64,000 bases of DNA from Fremontodendron californicum (GCA_030761205.1 JAULJL010000029.1:1805501-1869500), one strand, 5' to 3'; shown: positions 1-13,070, counted from the stretch's first letter. The notes: generated by a model from the letters alone, not told the origin. Translations and numbers: made by a program.

Positions 1-18
1 CCATAGACCTCGTGTTGG

Positions 19-405
19 TCATCTAGTGGACAAAATAGTAAGGTGAGGATACTGGTTCCGATTTGGAATAGTTTGCAGGGGTTGTACAGGATTCGAGATT
101 TCTGTCTTTGGTATCAAGCTCTCTGGCTTGACCATTTCCACCTTTCCATTAGGGTTTAATCTTTTATGACATTGAAAAGTGCAGGATCCAGCAGAGATCA
201 GTCGATCTGGACTTGATTGTTTCTTTGGGCTTAGTTGTACTGAAGGTGGTGTAGACCCTTGAGAGCATTCAGCTTGAACTTTATAGAAGGCTTCAACCAT
301 TTTCTTTAATTTGGCAATCTGTCCCTCCAATTCCTGAATCGTATGTCCGTATTTCTCTTGATTGCGCTCTAAAGCATCCAACCATTCTTCAAATTCATTC
401 CCCAT
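19..405 (-). CDS. gag-like N-terminal ORF of retroelement A
   Basis: A 128-residue ORF starting at a good ATG (403-405) and ending at a TGA (19-21). Residues 1-45 are charged and heptad-like (FEEWLDALERN, then LEGQIAKLKKMVEAF), as in the coiled-coil start of many plant Ty3/gypsy gag proteins. The rest is low-complexity and rich in S, P and N. It lies about 1.46 kb downstream of the PBS of element A, where gag or the extra ORF1 of Ogre elements is expected. The stop may be premature, since gag is usually several hundred residues. No zinc knuckle is visible in the window. Confidence 0.5.
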   Translation of the reverse strand: MGNEFEEWLDALERNQEKYGHTIQELEGQIAKLKKMVEAFYKVQAECSQGSTPPSVQLSPKKQSSPDRLISAGSCTFQCHKRLNPNGKVEMVKPESLIPKTEISNPVQPLQTIPNRNQYPHLTILSTR

Positions 406-1838
406 ATTTCAACCCCTTATGCAAATTAGGTTAACATTATTACCATGAGATCAAAAATATGTGCTTTATTCACACATGCATGAATGCAAATGATGATTGA
501 TGCATGAAATGTATGAAATGCAAAGATGCTTGAAGAAATGGATTTTCATACTTACAACTACTCAAATAATATGAATGTTATGCAAAAATGCAATGAAAAG
601 GTCAAGGAAAAGAAGATCCTAATATCATTCTTTATTTTCTTTGATTTTTTCTTGTTTCTATTTTTCTTAAATTTTCTTGACAACTATTTTTTTTTGACAT
701 AATTTTTTTTTCATATCTTATCAAAAAGTCAAAACTAAAAAGTTTCACAACACCACTCCACCATAATAGAACTTTTTCATTATTCTCTTCTCATTTTCAC
801 TTTTTCATGTTTTTGGTTTTTTTTCTTTTTTCAAAGAAGAAATATTTTTCATTATTTTCATGGAATAAAAACTCTTTTTTCTTTTCTAGAAATTCCTACA
901 AAGGTATAAGTATAAAAGAAAATTTTCAAAATAACTTAAAAATACTAATTTCAGTATTATTACAGATGATACATGGAAAAAGAGTAAATGAGTGAAATCA
1001 TCAATACAATGTAAGAAAATTAATGAACATTTGCCCCGACAATATCAACTTATTTAGGCATCATGGTGCCTTCGGGGGAATTTTAAACTTTATTGCGGGT
1101 GATACGATGTGCATTCATCATCGCCCGATTTACAAAGTTTATTCGAAATGTAGAATAGATGACAAAGGGTTAGAAATGTCCCTCCATGTGTTCTTAACTT
1201 CGGTTTATCTAACGAAAATTCGGCATGGTTTCGCCTAGGTTCACTATATGAGGTTGAATTAGGTTTTAAAAGCCCCGAATTGTTCCTCACTGTCACCCGT
1301 GAAAGCTAGTAATGCACCCCGATCCAAAAGAAAGGGTTCAATTCGTTAGAGCATATTTCTCTAGCCCATGTGGATTGTTAGTCACGAAGGCGTAGGTACT
1401 CTAATACTCTGAAAGTGTTTCAATAGCCCATGCGGATTGTTAATCACGAATGCTTAGTTACTTTGCTTCCACCTAAAAGGATGGAACTCGGGTATAGAGC
1501 TCATGTTATGTAAATGAAAGTGTAGTGTGTGAGGAGGAACAAACAAACCTTTCACCACCTATTCTACAACCCTTATTCTCAATACCCCGACAATTTAATA
1601 AAACAATAATTAAATAAGGCAAAGCATTATTTAAGCGGAGAATAATAATAATATACAACATTAAATAACCAGAGAACAAAATAATATGCATGTAAATGAA
1701 CATATTCAAAAACATTTTATTATTTTTGGAAATCCTCCTTATTTTATAAAAATGGGAATTATAATTAAATACCGATTAAAACCAAAAAACCTAGATTTTT
1801 GTTAACACATGATTAATTTTAGGCCTGACTCTCTACAT
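406..1838 (-). other. untranslated leader of retroelement A
   Basis: No gene is seen. The segment separates the PBS from the gag-like ORF. Bases about 1340-1540 resemble 7320-7505 in element B (the shared wording includes CGGGTATAG and GTGTAGTGTGTG), so both leaders descend from one family. The remainder is AT-rich. Confidence 0.55.
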
Positions 1839-1857
1839 GTCCCCAGCGGAGTCGCCA
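1839..1857 (-). other. primer-binding site of retroelement A
   Basis: Read on the plus strand this 19-base stretch is GTCCCCAGCGGAGTCGCCA, ending in CCA like a tRNA 3' end. It is separated from the LTR edge (TGTCATAACG at 1861) by AGC. On the minus strand it is therefore LTR, 3 bases, then TGGCGACTCC, the normal layout of a PBS. Ogre/Tat elements are known to prime from tRNA-Arg; the exact tRNA was not verified. Confidence 0.8.
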
Positions 1858-1860
1858 AGC

Positions 1861-4800
1861 TGTCATAACGTGTCCTTCGCGAACCTTTCTAAATGACGTT
1901 AAGTGGGGGAAAGGGAAAAGAAAATAATTTGAGGGTTTTGAAAACAACCTCGAAAAATGGAGTCGCCATCGATCTTTTCTGGCTAGGTGTGATCGGTCAC
2001 CTATTAAAATCGGTTTCTGTAAAATATTTTTAAATTAATTAAAACACTTTTTAAAACCGATTTTGAAGTTTGTGCTTTGGACCAGAAAGAAAACAAAAGC
2101 GGGTTCAGTCGGTTACATGCGGGGAAGGTTATATAGCACCCCCACAACGCCCATATAAAATGATATTTTATTAATCATGTGTTATCACTAGTCTTGGTGA
2201 AAGTCGATTTTTGCTTCGTTACTTTAAAAATAATTCCCCAAAAAACAATCATATTATTTAGGAATAATCTAGGATTTATTAACACAAAATTTTTTATATT
2301 TCCCGGCAAACCCGGCAAAACATATAAGTTTTCTTAATTTTGAAATCCTCTGGATCATTTTTTTTAGAAGGATATTCCATTGTTAATGATAATTGATGAT
2401 ATCCTCCTCAGCAAATCCAGTAGAGAACTCATGAATTATTTTAACTCGAAAATATTCCCTTATTTTATTAAAACATTCATTTGCATTAAAACTCGCTTGT
2501 TATGAATATGAATATGCAATCATTATTAATATACGTCATGAAAGAAACAACATAACCACTAATTATCTTATGGCATATATTTTATTATGACGTAACAAAG
2601 GGTTCATGACATGCCATCTATGACATAACAAAAGAATTAAGAACATGGCAAAATAATTGATAACACGGCATATATGACATAACAAAATAATTCATGACAT
2701 GACAAAAGAATTCATAACATGGCAAACAATTCATGGCATGACAAGAACAATTCGTGACATATCATACATCAAGTAGCATAATCAATATGACCACATGAAC
2801 ATTAATTATTAAATGGCATAATCATGAAATATCCATTTTAACTAAAAGTATATATGAACATTGAATGTGCACACAATATTTTTTTTAAAATTATTTTTCA
2901 TGGATTTTCCTTGTGAAATTACGTAAATGGCATGTTTAGGAAAATATTACTGCACTTCCCGCAAACCCGACAAAGTTTGAAAAATAATTCTTTCGCATAA
3001 CACTTACGTAATTCCGAGTAAAATGAAAACCATGCTTCATAATTTCATAAGCACGTGCATTGAAAGATTTCCTAACCTCCCCGTCAAATATTAAAAATTA
3101 ATTCATGCCAAATGTTTATGAAACCGAGAAAACATGTTTTATGCCAAATTAAAAAAAAATAAAATTAAATATGCAATGCATGAAAACAGGACCATTATCG
3201 GAATGTGTTTCTCTCTTGAAGGGAGGATATCCGAACACCTAAAAAGATGCCCGACTACCTTTGAGAGAAACTTAGATTGAACTTTAAAAACCGAGAGATT
3301 CGAGCACGAATTTTGGCTTGGATTAAGAGACATCCGAATGACATGGCTTGACATCCGAATACCTCTAAATGGGCCTCGATGAAAACATTTTGAAAACTAA
3401 AATAAGTATAAAAAAAAATGCAAATTTTGAATGGAAAAGCCAATATGATCGAATGCCATACAGTGTAAAAACCAAAATTTTAACTCGTTTTTGAAACTCG
3501 GGTTAACTACCCATGACCTGATTTTCTTAAAACAAATTTTTAAACTTAAAATGACCATGAAAACAACCTCTAAATAGAAGCTAATGATCTCAATCAGCCC
3601 TCCCTCTTTGTAAAAAAAATTAAACCTTTACTAGTTTTAAAGATTTTTTGATTTCAAAAACCCGGTTTTACTAAATTATTTTTAGACCCTTAAACGAATT
3701 CAAAAAAATCTGAAATTTTAACCATGGACTCATCTAAGTATGTACTAAATGAGGTTGAAACAATTTTTTATTTGAACAAGAAATGCATGGGCTCAAGTTG
3801 CCCCAAAATCAGCATATCTAACTAGAACCAGTATTGACAAAACTATTTTTTAGACCCTTAAGGAAAACTCAAAAAAATATGAAATTTTAATCAGGACTTA
3901 TCTAAGAATCTACTAAATGAGGTTAAAACAATTTTTTATTTGGACAAAAAATGCATAGGAAAAATATTGCCCAAAATCAGCAACTTCAACCTTTAAACAT
4001 TACTTTTTCCAACTAGTTTGAAATCAAGACTTTGGCTATGGGTCATTGGTTGATCCTAACCAAAATCATGCTGGAAATGATTTGAAAACATGATTTCAGC
4101 AAGCAAAAATGATTGGCTCAAAGCTAGCCTCTTGGATGTAAATCTACTTAGCTATCACTTGGTGAGAAACCAAGGTCATCAAGCTCATAATCATTTCCCA
4201 ATGAGAAACCAACAATATGCAACACACAATAGATCATTTTCAGCAAGGAATGCATATGAGAATGACAATATGTAAGTAAGAAAATATAAACAAGCAAGAA
4301 AAATTAAGGTTGGCTCAAAGTTTAGCCTCTTGGATACTAGATCCGGCTCAAACTATCACTTGGATAAACCAAGCTCATAACCTTTTCATTTTGAAGAAAA
4401 GAAAATGGAAATCACCAAGAAAAGAAGAAGGAAAGAACTTGAAATGAATCACAAAGCAAAGAAAAGAAAGCTACCTTAAAAAAACCTCTCCATTTTCTCC
4501 TTTTTCCTTCTTCTTCTCCTTTCCTTTTCTTTCTTTTTTTTTCCTCCCTCTTTCCCCTTTTTGGCTGCTGTGTAAAATAAATTTCCAATCCCTTAAATGA
4601 ACCTGGCCGAATGGTCACCTCCCCCTCTCCCTTTGATTTTTTTTGGCCAAAATATCTCTCCACCAAAGGTTCTAATGTCATCCTTTTTTTAGCCACTTGG
4701 AAATAACACATGGCTATCATATGGACTTAGCCAATGAGCTTTCATCCTTAACCATTAAGAGAGCTCCTCATTGGCCAAAAATGCCAACTCATGTACTATA

Positions 4801-5741
4801 TAATGGTGACTCATGTCCTTTGTTGCTATCCATTTATTTACCAACATGCCTCCACTCATCCTTTTTAATTACAACTATACCTCACTTATTTTCACCATGC
4901 TCCTAAAACTTTCACTTAATTCTAAACTCACCCCATTTTCCTAATTTTTTTGAAATTGCATTTTAGCCACCGAATTTAAGCATATTTGGATTTTGACCCT
5001 AATTTTGGTTTTTTCGCATTCAATTCGTTCTATCCAATATTAAAATCAATTCTGGAAAGTTTCATAATTTTTCGATCTGGAATTCCATTTTTCACAGATT
5101 TTTTTTTAAATTGCATTTTAGCCCCCAAATTTAGTCTATTTGCATTTTGGTCCCAATTTTGGGTTTTTCTCTCTCCATTCTTTTTTTCCATCCTAAAACT
5201 TAATTCTGGAAAGTTTCGCTACTTTCCGAGCTCGAATTCTATTTTTTTTTTATTTTTCCAAAATTATAATTTAGTCCTTGAAATCTCGTATTTGCTCGAA
5301 CTGGGCCAATTTTTCGGATTTTCTTTTTTCATCCTCTTTTCCCCATATTGAATTGGATTTGAGCCCATTTTGTCCAATTTTTGTACCCGAATTCCTTTCC
5401 AATTTAATCTTCCACCGTTCAACTTTTTTTTTTCCATTTAGTCCCTCCACCGTTAACCTTTAACCTCAACTTTCAATTTTCTTTCCATTTTCAATTATAG
5501 CTCTTTAATTATCAAGATTGCTTCATAATCAGTCAATTCTCCTTCCAACTCTTGATTTTTTTTATAAGTTGACTTTTTCTCGATTTTGACTTTTTGGTGT
5601 TGACTTTGATTTTTCTATGTTGACCTCTGAATCAAAGTGTCACAAACCAAATTATGGAATTAGGGGAGATTCTTGGAATCCCGAGGAATTAGGGGAAAAA
5701 CGTGCCTTGTTTAGGAGCCCGAATAAAATTAGGTATCTACA
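1861..5741 (-). repeat. 5' LTR of retroelement A, 3881 bp
   Basis: Begins TGTCATAACG and ends AGGTATCTACA, giving TG...CA ends. Both ends match the ends of LTR B (TGTCATAACG and AGGTGTCTACA). It holds internal tandem repeats, listed separately. The longest frame (4412-4720, minus, K/R/E-rich) is not recognisable and is treated as chance. Confidence 0.8.
2588..5420. repeat. tandem duplications inside LTR A
   Basis: Four local arrays are visible. Bases 2588-2775 hold short imperfect repeats built on ATGACATAACAAAA. Bases about 3675-3990 hold two units with a period near 168 (shared ACTAAATGAGGTT and CAATTTTTTATTTG). Bases about 4108-4395 hold two copies around GGCTCAAAG...TAGCCTCTTGGAT. Bases about 4941-5420 hold three units of about 160 bp (shared TTGCATTTTAGCC and AATTCTGGAAAGTTTC). 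Together they explain part of the LTR's unusual length. Confidence 0.65.
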
Positions 5742-6589
5742 GTGAGCTTAGAGAGCTACTGGAAGTAGGTCAGTTAGACCTAACAAGCATGAAAATAGGT
5801 CAGAAAGGTACCTAAGTTGGAGTTTTGGGACGCGCTTTTGCTGCCTAAGTTTGTGTTTGAGCAGAGAGTTTCTGAATAAGGCAGAAAGAATGTAGAAGAG
5901 AGTGTCAGTTAGTTCTGGAAAGCTTACTTGGACCAGCGTTTACCTACCATTATGTACTTGGTTGTTGCCTTGTTGGGTGCTTGTAAACTTGACAGGTGTA
6001 GGATAGGTGTGTACTGGAGGGGGATGCCATGTGTTCTGCATGTAGAGGGTAGGCAGCTTTGGGCATAACAATTGCCTCCTAGACGGGAAGGTGGCTATAA
6101 AGTGACTGCCTTAGAGTCTGATGCAGGATAATTGCTAAAGGCTTGTGGTCGCCATTTGTTATGAACTTTTGTGGGGACTTTTGTGGCATCAGGAGATCGC
6201 CTTAGGCTTAAGCTGTTGAAGCTTTTACTAGTTGCCTTGGGATTTAGGCTTGTCAAATCTGTTATTTTGCCTTCTCGCCCTCAGATTTTGAACTTTATTG
6301 CTTTGATTGGACGCTCAGAGTATGTGTTGCATGAGACGGTCGCCTTGAGATTGGAGCCTTGGTTGCTTTGGGTGGTCGCCTTTAGGTTGGAGCCTTAGTC
6401 GCTTAGGGTTTTGCCTTTGGATTCAAGTGTAGGGCGAGCATGCAGCTTGACTTAGCATTTTTCTATTTTTATTTGTTTTGAGATACATGTTCCCTGTATC
6501 CTGTGTTTGTTAGGTTCGCACGTTGGAAATACGCATCTGTTGTAACATTTTGTTGGCTATGTTGTTTCATTATAACGCTTTCATGTGTC
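5742..6589. other. unassigned internal sequence next to LTR A
   Basis: No gene is recognised. It is less AT-rich than its surroundings. Two imperfect 36-bp tandem units start at 6339 and 6375 (GTCGCCTT...TTGGAGCCTT). It lies where the body of element B should continue, so it may be strongly decayed gag/pol or a separate insertion. Confidence 0.3.
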
Positions 6590-6832
6590 TTGTCATTAAA
6601 TGAAAAGTGGTACCATTTTCCCATGAGTAGTGACTTCTTTTATTGTTCCTCTTTTCTTGTTCAGATTCATCACCAAGTCCATCATCTTGGCCAATTTTTA
6701 CTTCATTTTTCTTGTGCGTTCTCTATTTCGTTTATCTTAGCAGCATGTTCCTCTGCCATTGCTTTAGCCAGTGAACGAGTGTAGTAGGAATGTCCCAAGA
6801 TCTTTGACAGTTTGAGCTATCCTTGAACCCAT
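6590..6832 (-). pseudogene. broken gag start of retroelement B
   Basis: Reading from an ATG at 6830-6832 the frame begins MGSRIAQTVKDLG, stops, and resumes in another frame as LAKAMAEEHAAKINEIE, followed by KLAKMMDLVMNLNKK. The charged, heptad-like content and the position relative to the LTR resemble the gag start of element A. Frameshifts and stops make it non-functional. Confidence 0.4.
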
Positions 6833-7626
6833 GTTACCATAATTTTAAAATTTAGGACTGTCTTTATGAAATGCATATGTATGAATGTGTGATGAATATG
6901 CAAGGGAGTATTTATTAAACGATGCAAATGCACGAAAATTAAGTTATTTCAAATGACAATCATGAGGATTTTCACAAAACTTTACACAAGAAAATTAAAT
7001 ACAAATTATATTGAAGAAAAACACAAGTGATATTCACACAAATTTTTTTTTGAAAAGTTTAACAAAAGAATGTGAAAAAAAGAAGACAATGACATTTCTT
7101 CCTTGTCCTATTCCAGACCCTTCTCTAAACAGGTTGTCATGGCTCTATTCTAATGTTAGTCACTTAAGTGTTGTCTATATGCTGGGTTTAGGATACTTGA
7201 CCAATCTAAAAGGTCCCCAAATTGCTCCTTAAGTTCATCCATGGTGGATTAGTAAGGCACCCCAATCCTTTTCCATCATAGGCTCTAACTGGAAAGAGTT
7301 CAATTTGGATTAGAGTATTTTCTTAGCCACTGCAGAGGCTATCATCTCACGAAAGCTTTGGTACTTTACACCTTGAGAGTGTTCCGCTAGCTCATGAGGA
7401 GATTATCACCTCATAAAGTGTAGGTACTTTACCCCTCCTAAAAGGACGAGCTTGGGTATAGGGCTTATGATATGAAATGCATGTGTAGTGTGTGCGAAAG
7501 AACCTATAAAACTTTTAATCCAAATAATTATCCTGCAATGCCCCATTTTAAATAAAGACAAATAGATCAAGACCATTCACCAATACCTAGGACCGTATAA
7601 GACTAATCCCTGGCTCGACTCTCGAA

Positions 7627-7645
7627 GTCTCCAGTGGAGTCACCA
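7627..7645 (-). other. primer-binding site of retroelement B
   Basis: Plus-strand reading GTCTCCAGTGGAGTCACCA, three bases (AAC) from the LTR edge at 7649. It differs from the site of element A at three positions, all C-to-T or G-to-A. Confidence 0.7.
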
Positions 7646-7648
7646 AAC

Positions 7649-9709
7649 TGTCATAACGTGCAAATCCTAAGATTCGACCACCACATACAAGAAAGGAGTC
7701 GCCGTTTTTTTTTTTTTTTTGTTATGTGTATTAGTAACATATATGAATCTATAATTTTTAAAGTAATCTTAAGCTTGACTAAGTCACCCTAAATAAATAG
7801 GCTTTGGTCTATGTTTCAGAACTGAGTTTGAGAGTTCGATTACGTGTGGGGAAGGATTCGCACCCCCACAATGCCTATCCCAAGGTCAGTACCTAATTAG
7901 TCTTATGTGATCTTAAAAGGTCTTAATTAAAATGGTCTTTTATTTTATTCAATTTTATTTTATTGTAACTTAGATATTTAAATATTGGAAATTTTTTAGA
8001 ATCCTTTTCACCAATCGGGAGTAATTCTAAGAATTCACATCACCTCAAGAGTTTCAATGGAAATCATTCGTTCTTATGAAGAGACTCCGTCGTCAGATTT
8101 CATGTTTTATTCAAGTGTTGAAATATTTGGAAAATCCTTAGGTTTCTTTCCACCATTCTGGAGAGATTCCTAAAATATTTTCTCACCTCAAGAGTATTCA
8201 TGAGAAACTATTCTTTCCCCTGAAGAGGCTTCGTCATTGGAATATTTAAGTTTTTTATGAAAGACATCCTAAATCTAGTTCTTAAAATTATTTTCATATT
8301 TATCATATTTTTATAATTCTCATATTTTATCCAAGAAACAAATCTCGACCTTTTGGTATTGAATTTAAAAAAAAAAAAAACTTTCCATCATTCTAGAGAA
8401 TCTTGAGAAAATTTTCTCATCTTAAAATTTCTTAGAAATCACCCATTCGTAACCCCTTAGAGTTTCATCTTCGGAAAGATCTCCATTTATTCTTTGATTT
8501 TATTAATTTATTCTTAATTAAAAACTTATTATGCAAAAAGCAAAATACACTAACATGAATTGGTTTTATTTTAAACTTCTAAATTTTGTTTTAAAAAAAT
8601 CTATCATCCGTAATCAAAATCTAATTACCCTCGTATGAAATAAAATTGATAAAATAAATGTATAACATGTTAAATAGATAATCAATTAAATAATTTACAT
8701 AAAATAAATATATGAATTAATAATAATCAAGATAAAATAAATAAATAATATTAATTAATTAAAGTACAAAAAAAGAGACATAACAAATAAATCGGGTCAG
8801 CGCACGGATCTGCATGACCCGACTCATAATACTATAAAACACAAAAAAGCTTTCTTCTATCTCTTCGCAAATCCCAGATCATCATCACGCTCCAATGCAA
8901 AGTCCAGAAACTGTTGTTGAAAAATTCAACTGAAATCTAAAAATTTCAGGAATCTCTAAAATTGATCTTTTCAAATCCTCACAACCCCCATTTTCTCTTT
9001 TTTTCTAGGATAGATTTTTCAAAAACCCAAAGAAATAGCCTAGATCTAAAAATAAAATTCGAAACCCAAATTGTCAGAATTCCCATAAACCTTTACTTTT
9101 TCTCTCTGTTTTTCTCTATTTTGTCTCCCTTTTTCTCTTCGTTCATTGTGGTTGATTAAGGCTAGTATTTATAGGGAAAATTATGATAGTGGTTGTTTGA
9201 TTTCAATTTTTATCTTTATATAATTTTTTATATTTTGATTTATATAATCCCTGTTTTCTTATCTGAAAAAAAAAATTGATTTTAACTTTATCAGATTTTT
9301 TTGATCTATCATGTTAATTTATCTGAATTCATGTTTTTGTTGATTTTCATGAAGACGAATAAAAGATAATCACGAAGGATAAAAACTAAAAGATAAAATA
9401 AAATAAAATAAATATAAAATATAGATAAAATATAGATAAAGATATGAGATATGAGATAAAAAAGTAGAATAAAAAAAAGTAAAAAACAAAATAAATAAAA
9501 ATGAAAAATATGGACTAATTTTTATTGGGCCAAAAATCCAAAAGCAATAATTGGGCTCAAAACTTCAAAGCAAAATATGGCCCAATAAATTAAGGTCCAA
9601 AAATAATCTGAAGCCCAAAAATAAAAAAGGCTCCTAAATAATTGAAAATCCCAAACAAATTAAAACTCGTTAATAATGAAGAAGGTTCAGATAAAATTAG
9701 GTGTCTACA
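7649..9709 (-). repeat. LTR of retroelement B, 2061 bp
   Basis: TG...CA ends (TGTCATAACGTGC... and ...AGGTGTCTACA) match LTR A. It is about 1.8 kb shorter than LTR A and lacks most of that LTR's tandem arrays. The middle is AT-rich, and no coding sequence is recognised. Confidence 0.7.
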
Positions 9710-12049
9710 AATTTTATTTCAATATTAATATTATTCATATAATTCATAATTTTATATCATAAATATTATGATCAATATGACCTATGGGCATATTATTACA
9801 CATATGGCTTATAGTTTGTGATAATTTACAAATATTGAATTTGTTTAAGAAAAATGATAACTTTTTTTTTTTTTTGAAATTTAAATGTCTTTGATATTGA
9901 AATTGAAAATTCAGATAATTTTGTGGGATTTGATTAAAAGTGAAGTAGTAAACCAATGTCTACATACAATGAACCATTAAATAAAATATTTTAGTTTAAT
10001 AAAAAGGTAAAAAATCCTATTTTTTATTTATATAAAAAATTAACTTTAATTTAAAGCATACCAATTATAATGCTTATATTTATTTTTAAAATATTATTTA
10101 TTTATTTTATTTTTTTATCTTTCAATAAAATTCTAATAAAATATGAGTTGATCAAATAATATGTTTAGATTTTAGTTTTATTTGATTTTAAAAATTAATA
10201 AATTGAATATAAAATTACTCGAATCTGAATAATCTAATTAATAGTATCATAAGCAACATGATGAAACACATACATTATAAAGAAAGAATGACAAAAAAAA
10301 TAGCAACAAGAACATCATCAGAAACAACATGATGAAACAAATAGAAAACTAGTCATGAAATCTGTCAACATTCAAAGTGAAAACTGGTAGGTATAAAAGA
10401 AAAGCACAGAAGCCGATTTAGACATGCGCTAAAAAAAGAGACCAAACCTTTTAAATCCTTAGAAAACTCCAACAAAAAGGCAAAAAAAAACAACCTACAA
10501 ATTGAACAATACCTATGAAAATAGATAAGTAAATGAAATATATGGTAAGCAAGTAGAACATAAGAAAAAAAAATAGAGCAAACAACAAAATTTAAAGGAT
10601 AACATTCATCTTAAAATTCTAATTCGTGATCCATTCCAAGTAAAGGTAAGTTACAGGTCTTTTATGTCCATAATACTCCTAAGCAAATGTAAAGATTTCC
10701 ATGCTTAAAATTGTCCAAAGAATATAATTAAATTCCAAGCAAAAATACAATTCTCAAATTAAGTCCAAAATATTTCAAAAATAATGCACAAGTATATGCC
10801 TCGCATAATCAAAGTGTTGGCAACTGGCTCCCCAAATCAAGTTTCATATCTGTCATTGAAATTAAATTCTTAATCTCAATGATTCTAAGTCCACAAACAG
10901 CTTATCCAAACCAAATTATCAAAATGGACAACGTATCAATAGAGTAACACTTAAAACAAATAAGTTAAACCAAAACTAAAAAAAAAAATCCAACAAATAT
11001 AGAGATTCTAAAGTTCATTGCAAAAACAAAAGAAACCAAAAGTAAAATAAATGAACAGTTGTTTAAGAACAATATCTATACAAAGTCAAATTTGTAAATC
11101 ACACTTATATGATACCCCGTAAAGCAAGCTTATAAAATACACAAAAGAAAAAAAATAACTCACTTTCAACAACAATTATTACAAACAAACTAAGTAATAA
11201 TTGAAGAATTAACAATAATTGGATTGATAACTAACTAATAAAGGGCTTAATTAAAGCAAATAACGAAATAAATATAGATTTTTTGATTAACCTCTCAAGT
11301 AGCAAAACAAGTTTACTTGGACAAAGTCTGGATCAACCCTTTTTATAAGCAATCACCACCAACAATAAAAAAAAGATAAAAAACTAAAGAGATAACAACG
11401 ATTTGAAACAAATAAGAAAATAAAAAAAATAATAAAAAGTATAACATTTTAGCATAATAAAGGAAACCCAATGAAAAAAAAAACAATCATTGAAAAAATC
11501 AGAGAAAAAAAGACAAGTAGTATTAAATGTTTTAAAAAATTAATAAAAAAACCTGTGAATTGGTTTTTTCGAAAGTTAAAATCGCTTTGATAAATTTAAG
11601 TCGAACGAAATTGTTTCACTTCATTTTAAATCAACAATTATTAATAACTAGAAAAAAGACCTTGCTTTCGCTGGAGTTTTTTTTTTTTTAATAAAATTTT
11701 TAATTAATTAATAATAATAATAAATTATTTTTAAGTTATATTTTATTAAATAATAATAATTTATTTAAATATTATATTTTAAAATTGTAATAATATAAAT
11801 ATAATTATATTTTTTAATTATAAAAATTAAATTTATGATAATTATTTATTTATAAAATACATAATACAATTGCATTTTTAAATATTATTTATATGTATTT
11901 AAAAAAATATTTAGACCTTATTGTATACTATATATTTTTATTTATAGGAGGTAAAAAATAATAAATGAAAAATAAAATAAAATAAAATTGTGGTTTGTAT
12001 TTTATTTTGTCACAAGATAGATTTTCTCACATAAGTTAACACCAAGTTC
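9710..12049. other. AT-rich intergenic stretch, no gene seen
   Basis: Very A-rich on the plus strand from about 10250 to 11500, with no convincing ORF, repeat unit or RNA gene. It is probably decayed transposon sequence. Confidence 0.5.
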
Positions 12050-13070
12050 GTTTTTTTTTCTTTTCTTTTTTTAACTTTTTTTCACAAACGAGTTGATACG
12101 AATCCTAAATTGACCCGCGAATCAATGTGCGGATAAACCACTTTAAATTCATCATTTAAAATTAGAATAAAAATAATTAATAAAATATATTTTTTTTAAC
12201 TTTTTCCCTTAGCGGGTCGGGTACGGATCTTAAATCGTCTCGCGAGTCAATATGTGGACTAACCCCTTTAAATACATCATTTAAAATAAAAATAAAATAA
12301 TTAATAAAATAAATTTATTTTTTAACTTCTTTCCCGAACGGGTCGGGTACGGATCCTAAATCAATTCGCGAGTCAATGTGTGGACTAACCCCTTTAAATA
12401 TATCATTTAAAATTAAAATTAAAATTAAAATAATTAATAAAATAAAATAATTTATTTTTTAACTTTTTTCCTCAGCTGATCAGGTACGAATCCTAAACCG
12501 ATCCGTGAGTCAACATGTGGACCAACCCCTTTAAATACATCATTTAAAATTAAAATAATTAATAAAATAATTTTGTTAACTATTCCCCTCGGGTATGGAT
12601 CTTAATTTGACCCGTGAGTCAACATGCGGATTAACCCTTTTAAATACATTTATTTAAAAATAAAATAAAAAAAAACTAATTAATAAAATAATTTTTTTTT
12701 TAAATTCTATGCGGGTCGGGTACGGATCTTAAGTTGACCCGCGAGTCAAGGTACGGATCAACTCCTTTAAATACATCATTTAAAAATAAAATAAAAACTA
12801 CAAATAATTAATAAAATAATTTTATTTTTTATTTTTTTTCCGAACGTGTCAGGTATGGATCCTAAATCCACGTGCAAGTCAACCTACGGACTAAGCCTTT
12901 TAAATATATCATTTAAAAAAATAAAAAAATAATTAATAAAATAAATTTTTTTTAATTTGTTTTGGGTGAAGGGTCGGGTACAGATCTTAAATCGACATGT
13001 GAGTTATCATGCAGATTAACACTTTAAATACATAATTTAAAAATAAAATTAAAAAAAAAAAAACTTAAAA
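12050..13070. repeat. array of about eight imperfect 120-bp tandem units
   Basis: Each unit has a T-rich start, a core like GGGTCGGGTACGGATC, then TAAATCGACCC.CGAGTCAA, a CCTTTAAATACATCATTTAAAA block and a tail AATTAATAAAATA. Copies begin near 12075, 12188, 12314, 12450, 12570, 12691, 12819 and 12943. Unit length varies from about 115 to 136, mainly in the AT-rich tail. It looks like a small satellite or an array internal to a transposon. Confidence 0.75.

Larger units (their letters stand above)
1..5741 (-). mobile_element. Ty3/gypsy LTR retrotransposon A (Ogre/Tat-like), partial
   Basis: A minus-strand LTR retroelement that runs off the left edge. Its 5' LTR is 1861-5741; a primer-binding site sits 3 bases from the LTR; a leader of about 1.4 kb follows and then a gag-like ORF (19-405). 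The very long LTR, the PBS that reads as a tRNA 3' end finishing in CCA, and the long leader fit the Ogre/Tat branch of Ty3/gypsy. That lineage call is inference, because no pol domains are in view. The element directly abuts remnants of a related element (B) at 5742, suggesting A may have inserted into B. Confidence 0.75.
5742..9709 (-). mobile_element. Ty3/gypsy retrotransposon B (same family as A), decayed
   Basis: A second minus-strand element: LTR 7649-9709, PBS 7627-7645, leader 6833-7626 and a broken gag start near 6590-6832. The internal region ends where LTR A begins, so pol and the other LTR are absent or displaced beyond the window. LTR ends, PBS and leader all match element A at reduced identity, so B is the older relative. 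Confidence 0.65.

Noticed and set aside
4412..4720. A minus-strand K/E/R-rich frame within LTR A
   Set aside because: It lies in an A/G-rich low-complexity tract, has no recognisable family and is not conserved in LTR B.
12050..13070. CRISPR array
   Set aside because: Units are tandem without unique spacers and vary in length. The host is a plant nuclear genome.
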